NCBI GenBank assembly: GCA_016787645.1
Contig: JAEUUF010000015.1
Coordinates: 1 to 64,000 of the forward strand
Length of the DNA: 64,000 bases
Direction of reading: 5' to 3'
Source of the DNA: Cyclobacteriaceae bacterium
Lineage (GTDB): Bacteria; Bacteroidota; Bacteroidia; Cytophagales; Cyclobacteriaceae
Under the pieces are notes generated by a model. The model made no database searches. It worked only from the letters and a program-made list of their open reading frames with translations, and had not been told where the DNA came from. A program made the translations under genes and the position numbers. Shown here piece after piece: positions 31,106 to 41,490 of this stretch; position 1 is the stretch's first letter; each line of letters opens with the position of its first letter.

Positions 31106-34100
31106 TCACTGTTTCAAGACCTTTAACACGTACCTACTTTTTCCATCATCTACTTGTATCAAATAGAACCCCGGCTTCAAGGGGGTCAAGTCTATTGTCG
31201 TTTCGGTTGTGGTCATGGTCTGTTCCCTAATCACCTGGCCATCCAAAGTATAAAGAGTAATTGTACTATTTGCTCGGCCGGTGACCGTGATCGGCCCAGG
31301 GCTTGGATTTGGGTAAGCACTGAATGTGGTTGAAGTTGCGTCTTCGACCCCAGTGATAACCGCAATAGTCACCGGGATGGTGATAAACGAGGTCAAGTCG
31401 CCATCACTGGCAATCAGGGTTATCTTCGAAAACCCGATGGCGTTGCCAACAATCAACAATACATATTGATTCGTACCAACAATGCCGCCCCAAACGGAGA
31501 TGTTGTCGTTTTCCACATACCCGCCAAAATCGATGGGGTCCCCGTCGACTTCGGTGACTTCTACCGGTAGCCAGACTGAGTCTTTGACGCCCACGATCAC
31601 CGATGCACTGCCTGCAATGATCGCGGGCGGATCATTTACGTTTTTCACAGTGAAGGTAAATTGATCAGAATAGGTTTGTTGGCCTTCGGTGAGGGTAAGC
31701 GTGAAGCGTTGAGAGCCATACGCATTCGGTTTTGATGAAAATACCAGCGTGCCATTTGGATTGAGTTGTACAGTAACGAGATCAGAGGTGGGTGGCTGAA
31801 GCGTAAAAACCCGTGACTGATTTTCCTCGCCGTAAGGAACCTTCACGTTGATCGCGTAAGGCCTGGGGGCCGGGAAATCTTCTTGAACGGTTGCATTGCC
31901 CTCGATGGTGAAGCTTGGGCCGTCCTCAACGGGGGCAATATGAACCGTAAAGGATGTGCTCACTGTACTCGTTCCATCAGACACGTTGAGGGTAACGATT
32001 TGGTCACCAAACTTGTCCGGTTTTGGGCTAATCTTGAGCTCCCTGTTTTTCACTTGTACGTCAAGCAAGGTGGTGGCTGGGCTGATACCAAAGGTGAGGA
32101 AGCGGGCATCGTCTGAGTGGCTAACAAGCGGATCCAGTGGAACAACAAAGGGTGCGAAATCTTCCGCTACATTAAAGTCGGGAAGAGGATTGAGGTTGGA
32201 GAGAGGTGCATCCGCGACATATTCATAAGCACCGATATCAACCAGCGAATTGGTTATGCGGGTATTTCCAAGAATATCCAATGTAGGCAGTTGGGAGACG
32301 ATACTGCTGGTGCCGCCATCCACGGCGGGTGAGCCAGGGAGCAATTTGCCGTATTGGTTGGTCCCTGTCGCCAGGAGCGGATCGGAAGTAAGCACATTTT
32401 CGTAAAGAAAGATGCTGTTCGCATAGCCAAATACTCCACCGTTTCCGCCCTCCAAAAGTGTATTTCTAAATCCAACACGAGAATACGGATCAGCGATCCG
32501 GATTTGTCCTCCCAGATTATTAGCGATAATGGTGTTCGTGAAGGTCACATCACCCCCATAAATGGCGTAGTACCCGGCGCCCTCGGTGGCTGTATTGAAG
32601 GCGATTGTATTGTTGATGGATTCGAACCAACCAGCCCCATCGGATATGCCGCCCCCGCGATAAGCCTTGTTGTTAGTGATGGTATTGTTGATCAGGAAGG
32701 GCTGCCCACTCCAGTCTACACAGATACCTCCGCCGCTACCCGGTGTCTCATTGTACGCGATGATATTGTTGATGATTTTCGGCGAGCCGGAGGGGATATA
32801 TATTCCGGCTCCATCCTGGTACAAGCGCGCGGTGTTGTGATGAATGTAGTTGTTCCGCACGATGACCTTTGACGTGGATACATAGATGCCTTGTGTTGAG
32901 TTGTAGCAAATTTCGCTATTGCTTACCCGCATGCCGGCCGCTCCATTCTCACTGAAGGCCAGGAGAGCGCCCACTCCGTTGTTTTCAACGTATTGTATTT
33001 TACAGTGATCAATCACTGTGGAGTCCTGTGGGCCGGATGCATACACGTAAAGGCCCTTCCATCGAACAGGTGTCACTTCGTCATAAGTGGTAAAGACGAT
33101 TGGTTGCTGCGCAGTGCCCAAGGCCTTCAATGCCCCCAGAACTTCAAACTTATAAGGTCCAAGAAACACGAATTCAACGCCGGGGGTTACCAGAAGAGTT
33201 TTTGTTTCTTCGACGAGGACATTACCACCCACGACATATCGGGGAGCTGAGAAAGTTCCGAGTATCTTTCCTTTTATATAGACCCCTTCGATGATTTGGA
33301 TGTATTGTTCTTTTGTAATCGAACGTTCGACATGGTTACCGTCCTTGATTGTCAGCGTGACGGCGAATCTCCCCGCGGTAGTGTATTGATGTGCCGGGTG
33401 CTGTTGGATAGAGGTGGACCCATCGCCGAAATCCCAGTGCCATTCCGTAATCATCGAACTCCCCTTGAATGAGCGGTCCCTAAAATGTACTTCCAGAGAA
33501 TTATATCCCAGCAGGGTGTCTGCATCAAATTGGACCGAGGGGGGAAAATTCCCTGATGCCTGATGGAAATACCGCGCTCCAATGTCTGTGCGTGATCCGT
33601 CCGGGTCATGTGGGGTATCCGCCGCCCCTGCATCGATGCAGGGCGACATAGTTCGGTCAAATGCAGGGTAATTGCTCCAGGTCAATGAAAAGTCATTGGC
33701 GGAAGGATTTTTGAAGAGTGGTAAAGCATCAAGATTGTCTTTGGCAATCCCGGTATATGAGCCAGAATAAACAACAATGGCTGCCAACCCGCCCTCGAGG
33801 TTGCAGTTGTAAAATCCAGGACTTCCGCTGATGAGAAAGATTTCGTCATTTTCATTCTTCAAACCGCTGCGATCGCGGTTGTAAAAAATAATGTTGTTGA
33901 TGAACTGGGGAGATCCTCCACTCATCACTCCTTCACCTCTTGCCGCCACGTTGAAAGCGATGGTATTGTTAATGACCCTGGGCGCAGCCGCAACGGACAT
34001 ACCGCCCCCGTCATCATGCTCCGACTCGTTATAGGTGATCAGGTTACCGGAGATTGTGGCATTTGACAAAACAACCAGGCCTCCTCCAGCCCAGGAAGAG

Positions 34101-34813
34101 TGATTGTAACTGATCATATTTTCTACGACCTGGCTTCCAGGTCCGGAGAGCCAAACGCCACCGCCGGTGTCGCCCGCGTAGTTGGCCTCGATCCGGTTGT
34201 TTTTTATTTCGGCGGCGCCGCCATACACATAAATGCCGCCTCCATACTGGGTTACCCAATTCTTCCGAATGGTGTTGTTGTTGATGCGGATGTTTGAATA
34301 AGCGGCATAAACTCCTCCTCCGCGGCCACCCGAGTTATTACGAATCAGGCAATGGGATATCCTTACTTTATGAAAGTCGTTCACGAGCACAGCATTACCC
34401 CCGGAAAGCGTGACGTCGCCGCCTGGATATTGTGTATGCTCAATCCTGCAGTACTCAATAATGGTGCTGTCTGTCCCAGGGCTAACGTTTTCGATGCGAA
34501 TGCTGTGCCACGAGGAATTAGCGTCTTTCCGGTCAATGACGATGGAGTCCGCGGAGGTGCCGCGCGCCAACAGACTCCCGTTTACCGTCAACTTGTAATA
34601 CCCCCTAAACAAAACGGTCACACCGGGCTCAAGGGTCAGGTTCTGGCCAGGTGGGATGATAAGATCGCCATTGATGAGGTAGGGGCTTGCCGCCTTCGTC
34701 CATGTTCCCGAGACAGGTCCGGCCGGAATGTTGGTCTGGCCGAAACAAACGATCCCCACAAAAAAGCAGCAAATGAAGAGGAGGCGACTAGGGTTGGTTA
34801 CGTAAGTATTCAC
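31106..34813 (-). CDS. Secreted beta-helix/PKD protein with type IX sorting domain
   Basis: A 1235-aa protein with signal peptide to about residue 26 (RLLFICCFFVGIVCFGQ). It has two right-handed parallel beta-helix regions (about 50-410 and 515-870), full of N-N-x-I repeats such as INNTIAFN and VRNNYIHHN. A PKD domain lies between them (VTEWHWDFGDGS-like, with WDFGDGS and HQYTTAGRFAVTLTI). Three cadherin/Ig-like modules follow at about 895-1160 (VAEDF, VQEDF). The C-terminal T9SS type A sorting domain opens AYPNPSPGPITV and ends FYLIQVDDGKSRYVLKVLK. It is exported through T9SS and cell-surface attached or released, with a probable role in polysaccharide binding or cleavage. The start appears to be GTG. 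Confidence 0.9.
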   Translation of the reverse strand: MNTYVTNPSRLLFICCFFVGIVCFGQTNIPAGPVSGTWTKAASPYLINGDLIIPPGQNLTLEPGVTVLFRGYYKLTVNGSLLARGTSADSIVIDRKDANSSWHSIRIENVSPGTDSTIIEYCRIEHTQYPGGDVTLSGGNAVLVNDFHKVRISHCLIRNNSGGRGGGVYAAYSNIRINNNTIRKNWVTQYGGGIYVYGGAAEIKNNRIEANYAGDTGGGVWLSGPGSQVVENMISYNHSSWAGGGLVVLSNATISGNLITYNESEHDDGGGMSVAAAPRVINNTIAFNVAARGEGVMSGGSPQFINNIIFYNRDRSGLKNENDEIFLISGSPGFYNCNLEGGLAAIVVYSGSYTGIAKDNLDALPLFKNPSANDFSLTWSNYPAFDRTMSPCIDAGAADTPHDPDGSRTDIGARYFHQASGNFPPSVQFDADTLLGYNSLEVHFRDRSFKGSSMITEWHWDFGDGSTSIQQHPAHQYTTAGRFAVTLTIKDGNHVERSITKEQYIQIIEGVYIKGKILGTFSAPRYVVGGNVLVEETKTLLVTPGVEFVFLGPYKFEVLGALKALGTAQQPIVFTTYDEVTPVRWKGLYVYASGPQDSTVIDHCKIQYVENNGVGALLAFSENGAAGMRVSNSEICYNSTQGIYVSTSKVIVRNNYIHHNTARLYQDGAGIYIPSGSPKIINNIIAYNETPGSGGGICVDWSGQPFLINNTITNNKAYRGGGISDGAGWFESINNTIAFNTATEGAGYYAIYGGDVTFTNTIIANNLGGQIRIADPYSRVGFRNTLLEGGNGGVFGYANSIFLYENVLTSDPLLATGTNQYGKLLPGSPAVDGGTSSIVSQLPTLDILGNTRITNSLVDIGAYEYVADAPLSNLNPLPDFNVAEDFAPFVVPLDPLVSHSDDARFLTFGISPATTLLDVQVKNRELKISPKPDKFGDQIVTLNVSDGTSTVSTSFTVHIAPVEDGPSFTIEGNATVQEDFPAPRPYAINVKVPYGEENQSRVFTLQPPTSDLVTVQLNPNGTLVFSSKPNAYGSQRFTLTLTEGQQTYSDQFTFTVKNVNDPPAIIAGSASVIVGVKDSVWLPVEVTEVDGDPIDFGGYVENDNISVWGGIVGTNQYVLLIVGNAIGFSKITLIASDGDLTSFITIPVTIAVITGVEDATSTTFSAYPNPSPGPITVTGRANSTITLYTLDGQVIREQTMTTTETTIDLTPLKPGFYLIQVDDGKSRYVLKVLKQ

Positions 34814-34899
34814 TTAATCAACAGTGGAGTTCTTTTAAAGATAATGACTTGCCTCCAATCCACTTCAAAATGCCACGAGCAACTGAATTCTCTTATTAA

Positions 34900-36612
34900 C
34901 TACCTCTTATTCACTTCCTTCAGCAAATTGGTAAACTTGGGATCATCCCGGATGGGATCAAACCAGGGATCGAGGTCAAATGTGGTGAGCCAATAGTCGT
35001 TAATCGCGGCGCCCTTTTCGAAGTAGGCATAGGCCGTGGTAAGGTCGTTCATGCCGAGGTAGATGAAGCCGATGAAGGTGGGTGGTATGTACCGGGTTTT
35101 GGATTTTTCAACCAGGTAGGCGGCAATCTGTTTGGCCTTGTCGATTTGACCGGATCGGGCATAAGCGTAGCCCAGTGCCCAATTGGTTTCCTTCGATTCT
35201 ACCGTTCGTTTCAGGTAGGAATCGATGGCCTTGGGATACTCGCCCATCTGCGTGTAAATGTTACCGCGGACCCACAGAATAAAATTGTCAGAAGGGAAGA
35301 TCTTCAGCAGGCGATCACATTCCCGGATCGCAGCGGGGAAGTCACGGAACATATAAAAGGTTTGCACCAGGTAACCATTTGACCGTACCGACAACGGATT
35401 GAGTTCCACGGCCTTCTTGATGTGTTGTAAGGCCGCCTCCTTGTCGCGTGTCTTCCAGTCGAGAATTGTGTAGCGATAGTAAGTCACATCGTAAGCCGGG
35501 TTGAGCGCGATGGCTTTTTCCAGCGCTTGCCGGGCGCGGACGTAGTCATGGGTGCCATAGATGTGATAAGCGCTGATGGCCACATAGGCTTCGCCGCAAA
35601 GGCTGTCAAGAGCCAGCGCTTTCTGCGCATACTTGAGGGCAGAAGGAAGCACGTCGGAGGGGGCGGCGTAGCCCCAGTCCATGAACGCAATGTAGGTTTC
35701 GGCCAATCCCGTGTAGGCCGTAACGAAACCCGAGTCCTGCTCTATGGCCTTCTCGAAAAGGCTCTTACTCTTTTCGGCGTGACTGAGGGCTGGCCCCTGG
35801 TTGGTAAAGAAGAGCCCTTGCTGATAGTATTCGTAGGCCAGGGTGTTTTGCGTGGGCGCTTTTTTGATCCGGTCCTGTTCACTGGGCGTAAGCGTGATCT
35901 TCAATCCTTCCGCGATCTCCTGCGCCACCTGGCTTTGGACCTGGAACACATCGCTCAGTTCGTTGTCGAAGCTGTTGGTCCATACATTATTGTCTTCGCG
36001 GGCATTGATGAGCCGGGCATTGATCCGGATTTTGTTGTTCGATCGCTGCACACTCCCTTCCAGCACGTAGGCGACGCCAAGTTCTTCCGCAATCTGCCGG
36101 ATAGTCTTGGTGGTATTCTTGTACATCAGCACGGAAGTGTGCGAGGTGACATGCAGGTTGGCGATCTTGTACAGCTTGGAGATGATGTCGTCGGTGATGC
36201 CATCACTGAAGTATTCCTGTTCAGGATCATGGCTCAGGTTGGTAAACGGCAGCACGGCAATGGACTTGTTGTGCGGGGGCAGGGTTACCACCGTCTTTGT
36301 CACCGGGGCGGCCTGCCAGGTCATGACGACCAGCACCAGGGCGATGAGTGTATTGATAGCGTGGAGGTACACCTGTTTTCTCCGGGGGGACGGATCGTTG
36401 GACTCCTGAAACCAGCGGAAGATAATCGTAGCCGGCAGGCCAAAGAGCAGCAGGATCAGGAAGGCATCAAACAGGCGGGAGTCCCAGTTGTATCGCTGCG
36501 AAAAGAAGCCGAATGCCTCCAGCACCACCCATGCGCTTCCGAGGTAGACGACTACTGTCTGACCGATTTTTCGCCGCTTCAGTTCTGCCAGTATGCTGGG
36601 TTGCTCGCTCAT
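34900..36612 (-). CDS. Membrane TolB-like/TPR protein
   Basis: A 570-aa protein. Residues ~15-105 contain three hydrophobic segments (VVVYLGSAWVVLEAF, AFLILLLFGLPATIIF, INTLIALVLVVMTW). A TolB-like/FlgO-type domain follows (KSIAVLPFTNLS near 114, YFSDGITDDIISKL, LGVAYVLEGSVQ). About eight TPR-like repeats make up the rest (AYEYYQQGL, AYTGLAETYI, ALGYAYARSG). Such proteins are often fused to, or encoded near, adenylate cyclases or signalling proteins, but no cyclase domain is present here. They probably act as an inner-membrane scaffold. It lies 86 nt downstream of the T9SS gene's start, on the same strand but likely independent. Confidence 0.85.
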   Translation of the reverse strand: MSEQPSILAELKRRKIGQTVVVYLGSAWVVLEAFGFFSQRYNWDSRLFDAFLILLLFGLPATIIFRWFQESNDPSPRRKQVYLHAINTLIALVLVVMTWQAAPVTKTVVTLPPHNKSIAVLPFTNLSHDPEQEYFSDGITDDIISKLYKIANLHVTSHTSVLMYKNTTKTIRQIAEELGVAYVLEGSVQRSNNKIRINARLINAREDNNVWTNSFDNELSDVFQVQSQVAQEIAEGLKITLTPSEQDRIKKAPTQNTLAYEYYQQGLFFTNQGPALSHAEKSKSLFEKAIEQDSGFVTAYTGLAETYIAFMDWGYAAPSDVLPSALKYAQKALALDSLCGEAYVAISAYHIYGTHDYVRARQALEKAIALNPAYDVTYYRYTILDWKTRDKEAALQHIKKAVELNPLSVRSNGYLVQTFYMFRDFPAAIRECDRLLKIFPSDNFILWVRGNIYTQMGEYPKAIDSYLKRTVESKETNWALGYAYARSGQIDKAKQIAAYLVEKSKTRYIPPTFIGFIYLGMNDLTTAYAYFEKGAAINDYWLTTFDLDPWFDPIRDDPKFTNLLKEVNKR

Positions 36613-36676
36613 GAAACTTGAGAAGACTAAAGTTAGGGAAAAGAAGGGTTCAGGATTAAGTGATCGTGGAAGGAGG

Positions 36677-37429
36677 TCACTTTCTAATATTGAGATACCT
36701 GTTCAACGCCTCCAGCCGATCCGTATTAATAAAGTCAACTCCTGCGTCGAGGAGTACGCCCCACGCTTCTTCGCGATCCGGAATGGCCCATAACCGAAGT
36801 TTCTTGTTTTCGGCGTGTACGCGCTTGGCGAGGGTCCGGAGTTTCTGAAGTTCAGCCTCATCAGGGTTGCCTTTGCCGCTCCAGCGCATCCAATTGTCAT
36901 AGCGATCACTGATGAGCGGAACCTGGTCGGCGGAGTATCCTTTGTCAAGGTCACCGGGGCGTCCGTCGATACAGAGGCCGGGAGTGGCTAGGATCAATGA
37001 GTAATCTCGATTGCCTGAGAGGATGAATTGAACAAAGGGTGGTGATTTTTCTGTTCTGAACAAGCCCGGATAAGTGGTAAGTGTTTCGACCAGTTTCTTC
37101 AGCGTGGCCCGGGCCTCCGTCTTGATGTCCACCAGCAGAATCATTTGTTCTTCATGATCGGCGTTTCGGCGCAAGCTATCCAGGGGCTTGAGATAAAGTG
37201 CCTGGAGTGTTCGCGCGGTGGAAGGCTTTGGCCGGTGGTGGGAAACATGAAGTTCTCCGCCGACCAGGTGAATATCTGCTTCGAAGCTGCGGAACCCATT
37301 TTCATAAGCGTCATAAAAAGGCCGGGTGTGTTCGTAGTCGTTGTGCGCGTGAGCCTGAAGATGTACCGTTTGTGCGAAGCCCGGGCAAACGCAAAGCACG
37401 GCTGGCAAGATCAACGAAACATGCATCAT
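36677..37429 (-). CDS. Secreted PI-PLC/GDPD-like phosphodiesterase
   Basis: A 250-aa protein with a signal peptide ending near FAQ (residue 19-20). The active-site opening HAHNDYEHTRPFYDA (histidine plus Asn/Asp) and FEADIHLVGGELHVSHH (E-x-D and H, metal and catalytic residues of the TIM-barrel PI-PLC-like/GDPD superfamily) are present. The C-terminal segment LRLWAIPDREEAWGVLLDAGVDFINTD is typical of glycerophosphodiester phosphodiesterases. Substrate is not known; it is probably periplasmic. Confidence 0.8.
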   Translation of the reverse strand: MMHVSLILPAVLCVCPGFAQTVHLQAHAHNDYEHTRPFYDAYENGFRSFEADIHLVGGELHVSHHRPKPSTARTLQALYLKPLDSLRRNADHEEQMILLVDIKTEARATLKKLVETLTTYPGLFRTEKSPPFVQFILSGNRDYSLILATPGLCIDGRPGDLDKGYSADQVPLISDRYDNWMRWSGKGNPDEAELQKLRTLAKRVHAENKKLRLWAIPDREEAWGVLLDAGVDFINTDRLEALNRYLNIRK

Positions 37430-37558
37430 TCAAAGTAAGCAAACTCTCTCTTATTTGGGACATCGCGTCAATTGTACAGAAGGGCGAAACTAAGGCACAC
37501 TTGCTTCCCCAAACATTAGCGTTACCTTACAAGTTCTAAAACGACCAAATACTCTTAA

Positions 37559-38569
37559 ATGACGTTTATTGACCATGTTCTTGAGGTACCATCGTATGGA
37601 TGGGCTGACAGTAACGGGAAATTGATTACACCAACACTGAAACAATTGTGGGGAGAAGCTTTTTCACGCATCAATATTTTTCAATCAAAAAAGAAGTGGA
37701 TTCCATTCATTAACTGGTTCACCGCCATATGCATGGTGCCGTTTCTTTACTTCTTCGTGGTCTACTACATCACGTGGCCGCTGCTGCTGGCGACCGTGGT
37801 CTATGGGATGGTGATCATGAGTACCCATGGCACCATCTGGTTCCACCGGTACTGCACCCATCGGGCGTACACGTTCAGTCACCCGGTGTGGCGTTTCATT
37901 ACACAAAATCTTGTGCTCCGGACCTTTGCGGAGGAGGTCTACGTGGTCTCGCATCACGTGCATCACCTGAAATCCGACAAGCCGGGTGATCCCTATAATT
38001 CCAATGCGGGCATCATGTACTGCATGCTATCGGATGTGAATCACCAGGCGATCGCGAAGGATTTGGACGAGGAGAACTTCCGAAAGGCGAGCCATTTTCT
38101 CAGCCACACGGGGATACCAAGGAATTCCTTTGCCCAATATCTCAAGTGGGGATCAATCGCGTCACCCGGGCACACGGTGGCGCTTTGGGCGCTCAACTGG
38201 ACATTTTGGTATGGCGTGTTCTTTCTTATTGGAGGACACGGACTGGCGTGCGGGCTGTTTACCGGGGCACTGTTCTGGTTTGTGCTGGTACGCGCTTTCA
38301 ATTACACCGGGCATGGCGGCGGGAAGGTCAAGCACGTCGAGGGTGTGGATTTTGACCGCAGCAACATGTCAATCAACCAAAATCGCCCCGGTTTCCTTTC
38401 TGGCGAGTGGCACAACAACCATCATCTCTACCCGGAAAGCGCGCGTGCTGGATTCCTGCCTTACCAACTAGACCTGGCGTGGATTTACATCTACGGTCTC
38501 TACAAGATTGGTGGTGTTTCCCGGTTTACAGATTCCAAGAAGCAGTTTCTGAAACGCTTCGGGCTGTAA
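37559..38569 (+). CDS. Acyl-CoA/acyl-lipid fatty acid desaturase
   Basis: A 336-aa membrane di-iron desaturase. Three histidine boxes are visible: H96-x4-H101 (HRYCTHRAY), HHVHH at 132-136, and HNNHH at 285-289. Hydrophobic segments flank them (about 52-90 and 185-220). The family introduces a cis double bond into membrane fatty acids, for example in cold adaptation. It is divergent from the PI-PLC gene across a 129-bp spacer. Confidence 0.9.
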   Translation: MTFIDHVLEVPSYGWADSNGKLITPTLKQLWGEAFSRINIFQSKKKWIPFINWFTAICMVPFLYFFVVYYITWPLLLATVVYGMVIMSTHGTIWFHRYCTHRAYTFSHPVWRFITQNLVLRTFAEEVYVVSHHVHHLKSDKPGDPYNSNAGIMYCMLSDVNHQAIAKDLDEENFRKASHFLSHTGIPRNSFAQYLKWGSIASPGHTVALWALNWTFWYGVFFLIGGHGLACGLFTGALFWFVLVRAFNYTGHGGGKVKHVEGVDFDRSNMSINQNRPGFLSGEWHNNHHLYPESARAGFLPYQLDLAWIYIYGLYKIGGVSRFTDSKKQFLKRFGL

Positions 38570-38625
38570 TCTTTGGCTGAAGGCTTAAAGCATAAAGCTA
38601 AATGCTTACAGCTAAATGGGTGTGT

Positions 38626-39000
38626 TTAGCCTTTCAATTCCAGCCTCCGGTGGTGAGCTCCATAGGACAATCCCATTAGAGCAAAAGGGACAAGCAACGT
38701 TAACATCATCGGGTCAAAACCGTTGTCGGCCAGCATGGAATAAACAGCACCGATGAAGTCAAAAAACAAGCCGGCATAACACCACTCGCGCAAGCGCGGA
38801 GGAATCGGCACCAGAAGCCCGATGGAGCCAACCACTTTTGCCAAGCCCAGGAAGGGAATGATATACTGAGGAAAGCCCAGGTCGGTGGTGATGAGATCAA
38901 TCGACCCTTGCGTCATCAGGAGGTTTTGCACACCGGTCATACCCATGAACAAGGCAAAGAGAACGGTAGATGTCCAGTAAATGATGTTGAGTTTATTCAT
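38626..39000 (-). CDS. DoxX family membrane protein
   Basis: A 124-aa protein with four hydrophobic segments. It begins like DoxX-like proteins (YWTSTVLFALFMGMTGVQNL) and has the conserved LGLAKVVGSIGLLVP stretch. DoxX-like proteins are small integral membrane proteins of mostly unknown role, sometimes linked to redox or stress. Confidence 0.85.
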   Translation of the reverse strand: MNKLNIIYWTSTVLFALFMGMTGVQNLLMTQGSIDLITTDLGFPQYIIPFLGLAKVVGSIGLLVPIPPRLREWCYAGLFFDFIGAVYSMLADNGFDPMMLTLLVPFALMGLSYGAHHRRLELKG

Positions 39001-39018
39001 AGCACGGTATTTGGTTCG

Positions 39019-41058
39019 TCAGGGTTTCTTTCCAATGGCTTGCAGGGCTGCCTCGGCGGCATAGCGTACATCACCGTTTCGATTTTGTTCCAGCACACGG
39101 CGGATGGATTTTTCCGCAGGCGCGGCATCAGGACCTATCTCGCCCAGCAGGGTGATGAGCTGGTACTGCAAGCCGCCGTCTTGGTCCGTGGTTTTGTCGA
39201 GGCGTGCGATGAGCGGACCCACAGCAGGCTTGCCAATCTGCACCAATGCCACCTTCGCGGCTTCGGTATCATTGCCGTAGTGCGGAAGCACATCGATCAT
39301 GTGTGTGATTGCTTTCGTTTGAGAGGTCCGGCAATTGCCCAGCACACCAATGGCCAGCGTTTGAATTTCATCCAATTTGCCACGGTCTTCGAGTGAACGC
39401 TTGTCAAACAAGGAGACTATAGTGGGCTCAATCTTCTTCGGTCTATCACCCATTTGGATCAGCAGCTTCATTACCCGAAGTTGTTCGTCGAGGTTGGTGC
39501 CAGACAAGATTTGCTGTGCTTCGTCCAGGGTGGGAATGATTCCGGGAACGGGAATGCCATTGCGCACACAGAAGTTGATACGGTCTTCCTGTTGGCTGGG
39601 ATAGGGAGTTAGCGTTACGTATTGGGCGAACTTCTCGGCACACCGGGCAGCAAGGATCTTCAGGTCCGCTTCAGGGAAATCCTTCCGAATTTCGCGATTG
39701 CGCGCGTCGTTGAGCGTGAGGTTGAAGTCCCACGCGAGGTCGTATAACTGCTCATGGGCCTTGGGGTACTCATGCCCGTTTACAAATTCGCAGATCCAAC
39801 CCATAATTTCTGTTTTGCGAGCCGCGGTGGTTTCCGCTTTATACATCGCGTGCAATTCGGAGAAAAGGGTGGCCTGGTTCTTATCGTCAAGTTTCAGGCG
39901 AGGACTGTACGTCGGGTAAACATGCTGGCTCAAAGGATTATTGCTCTTCACACCTTCCATCATCTCGAAGAACGCCGTTTCGTAGGTGACGGGCCTGGGC
40001 AAACCGATCTTTCCGCTGGAAGCAAGTGAGAAATATTCGGCAATACGCGAAGTGGAAACCGCAAAATCGGTCTCCGGTTTGGCGAGCAGGTAATTGAGGT
40101 AATTGGAAAGCGAGTAGTTCCCGACCCGCGACACCGCATGCAGACTGGCCTTCCATTCTGTATCATCCAGCTTCTTGTCAGCCGTAATGAACCTGACGAT
40201 TTCATAAGCCCGATCATCGTTGGCCGGAAATGAGATCGTGTCGAGTGTTTGGAGAAGGAATTGTTTGTAGGTTGGGTGATCAATGGAATACCTGGAAAAC
40301 GCATACATAACGTGGTAGTGCAGTTGTCCGCACAGGTTGTCGAAGGGTGTCTTCATCGCCTCCTGCACCACGACATCGATCTTCTCTTTAGTCGACAAGT
40401 CGTTCAGTCGTGACTTAAAGTCATTCACTTTTTCTTTGCAGATGTCTTCCTTGGTTCGTGCGGCAGTTGGTGTCGGTGTGGTTGTGTTCTGGATCGTTAC
40501 CTGCACAGGCACAGTGGTCGGTTGCACGGCAGGGGTGGCGACGGCGCCTGCAGCGGGAAAGAGAGCCGCAAGGTTCTTGTTCATCTTGATGCGGCCGTTA
40601 TAGCTGACCAGGATTTCACCGGAGGCGACATCAATGAGCCGTGCACTTACGTCAGTGTAGGACTTCAATTTCGTATACGTTCCGGAGAGCAGGGCATCGA
40701 TGGGTGCCAGCTGACCGATCTTCAGGGCCGCAGCCGGCTTCATCAGGTCGGTGAGGATAAACTCGTGTTCTTTCAGGATGGCGTCCAACCGGGTGCGTTC
40801 GAAGAGTTTTACTTTGTCCGGGTGGTTGCCCAACAGGCCGATGACAGTTTCAGTAAGGTATTCACCAAACTGTGTAGAAGCCTGGGTTGATGCTGCCGTG
40901 GCCGTGAAGGGTACTACCGCAAGCCTGACCGGTGAAGCCGGCTGCGGCGCGTTAATCACTTTGTCGGCCAACTCAGCGGTTACGACTGAATAGTTTCTCG
41001 CTTTTTGTGCCTGCAAGGTGAGGGAGCAGAACAGCAGCGGGATGAGTAGACGTGACAT
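39019..41058 (-). CDS. CsgG-like/HEAT-repeat secreted protein
   Basis: I chose ATG 41058, since the signal peptide RLLIPLLFCSLTLQAQ then starts at residue 3 (an upstream TTG at 41082 is also in frame). The N-terminal ~170 residues form a CsgG/FlgO-type domain (RLAVVPFTA, LTETVIGLL, LFERTRLDAILKEHEF, ALLSGTYT). A polar Thr-rich linker follows, then helical repeats, and HEAT repeats at the end (VALVQIGKPAVGPLIARL and AEAALQAIGKKP). It is probably periplasmic or outer-membrane associated. It is 18 nt upstream of DoxX and 24 nt downstream of the 4-TM gene, so the three may share a transcript. Confidence 0.75.
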   Translation of the reverse strand: MSRLLIPLLFCSLTLQAQKARNYSVVTAELADKVINAPQPASPVRLAVVPFTATAASTQASTQFGEYLTETVIGLLGNHPDKVKLFERTRLDAILKEHEFILTDLMKPAAALKIGQLAPIDALLSGTYTKLKSYTDVSARLIDVASGEILVSYNGRIKMNKNLAALFPAAGAVATPAVQPTTVPVQVTIQNTTTPTPTAARTKEDICKEKVNDFKSRLNDLSTKEKIDVVVQEAMKTPFDNLCGQLHYHVMYAFSRYSIDHPTYKQFLLQTLDTISFPANDDRAYEIVRFITADKKLDDTEWKASLHAVSRVGNYSLSNYLNYLLAKPETDFAVSTSRIAEYFSLASSGKIGLPRPVTYETAFFEMMEGVKSNNPLSQHVYPTYSPRLKLDDKNQATLFSELHAMYKAETTAARKTEIMGWICEFVNGHEYPKAHEQLYDLAWDFNLTLNDARNREIRKDFPEADLKILAARCAEKFAQYVTLTPYPSQQEDRINFCVRNGIPVPGIIPTLDEAQQILSGTNLDEQLRVMKLLIQMGDRPKKIEPTIVSLFDKRSLEDRGKLDEIQTLAIGVLGNCRTSQTKAITHMIDVLPHYGNDTEAAKVALVQIGKPAVGPLIARLDKTTDQDGGLQYQLITLLGEIGPDAAPAEKSIRRVLEQNRNGDVRYAAEAALQAIGKKP

Positions 41059-41082
41059 GCCGCAAAATACGGATTTTGACAA

Positions 41083-41466
41083 CTATGTACTTGCCTTCTG
41101 TGGGCGCGACAAGAGGGTGAATATCAAAGTTACCGCGATACGAAACAGCATGGCCTTGACCGTTTTTTCTTCATAGACCCCGCCGGACTGGATGTGCCAG
41201 AGCAACCCTGAAAAGGTAAGGATAAGGAGGATGACGCAAACCAGCAACAATCGCGTTGTCCACGGTTGTTGTGTCAGCAAGCCATAGACGGCAGCTAAGT
41301 ACAGCCAACCGCACCCGAAGTTGGCGATGACCACAAACAAAACATAGTTGCCTTCCTTTTCGCGGATCCCGAAAAGATCAAAGAGTACAGAACCACTCAT
41401 GAACAGTGTCACTAATGCAAACAGGGCCAGGAGCAAAGCAGTAATCTTGGGCAGGATCGTTCTCAT
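41083..41466 (-). CDS. Small four-TM membrane protein, unknown
   Basis: A 127-aa protein with four hydrophobic segments (ITALLLALFALVTLFM, YVLFVVIANFGCGWLYLAAVYG, LLLVCVILLILTFSGLLW, MLFRIAVTLIFTLLS). No named family recognised. It probably forms an operon with the CsgG-like/HEAT gene. Confidence 0.7.
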   Translation of the reverse strand: MRTILPKITALLLALFALVTLFMSGSVLFDLFGIREKEGNYVLFVVIANFGCGWLYLAAVYGLLTQQPWTTRLLLVCVILLILTFSGLLWHIQSGGVYEEKTVKAMLFRIAVTLIFTLLSRPQKAST

Positions 41467-41490
41467 GAAGTCAGTGGCAGGCAGAACAAT

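Noticed and set aside
35527-36621. 364-aa plus-strand open frame
   Set aside because: It lies wholly antisense to the well-supported TolB-like/TPR gene, in GC-rich DNA where long antisense frames are common.
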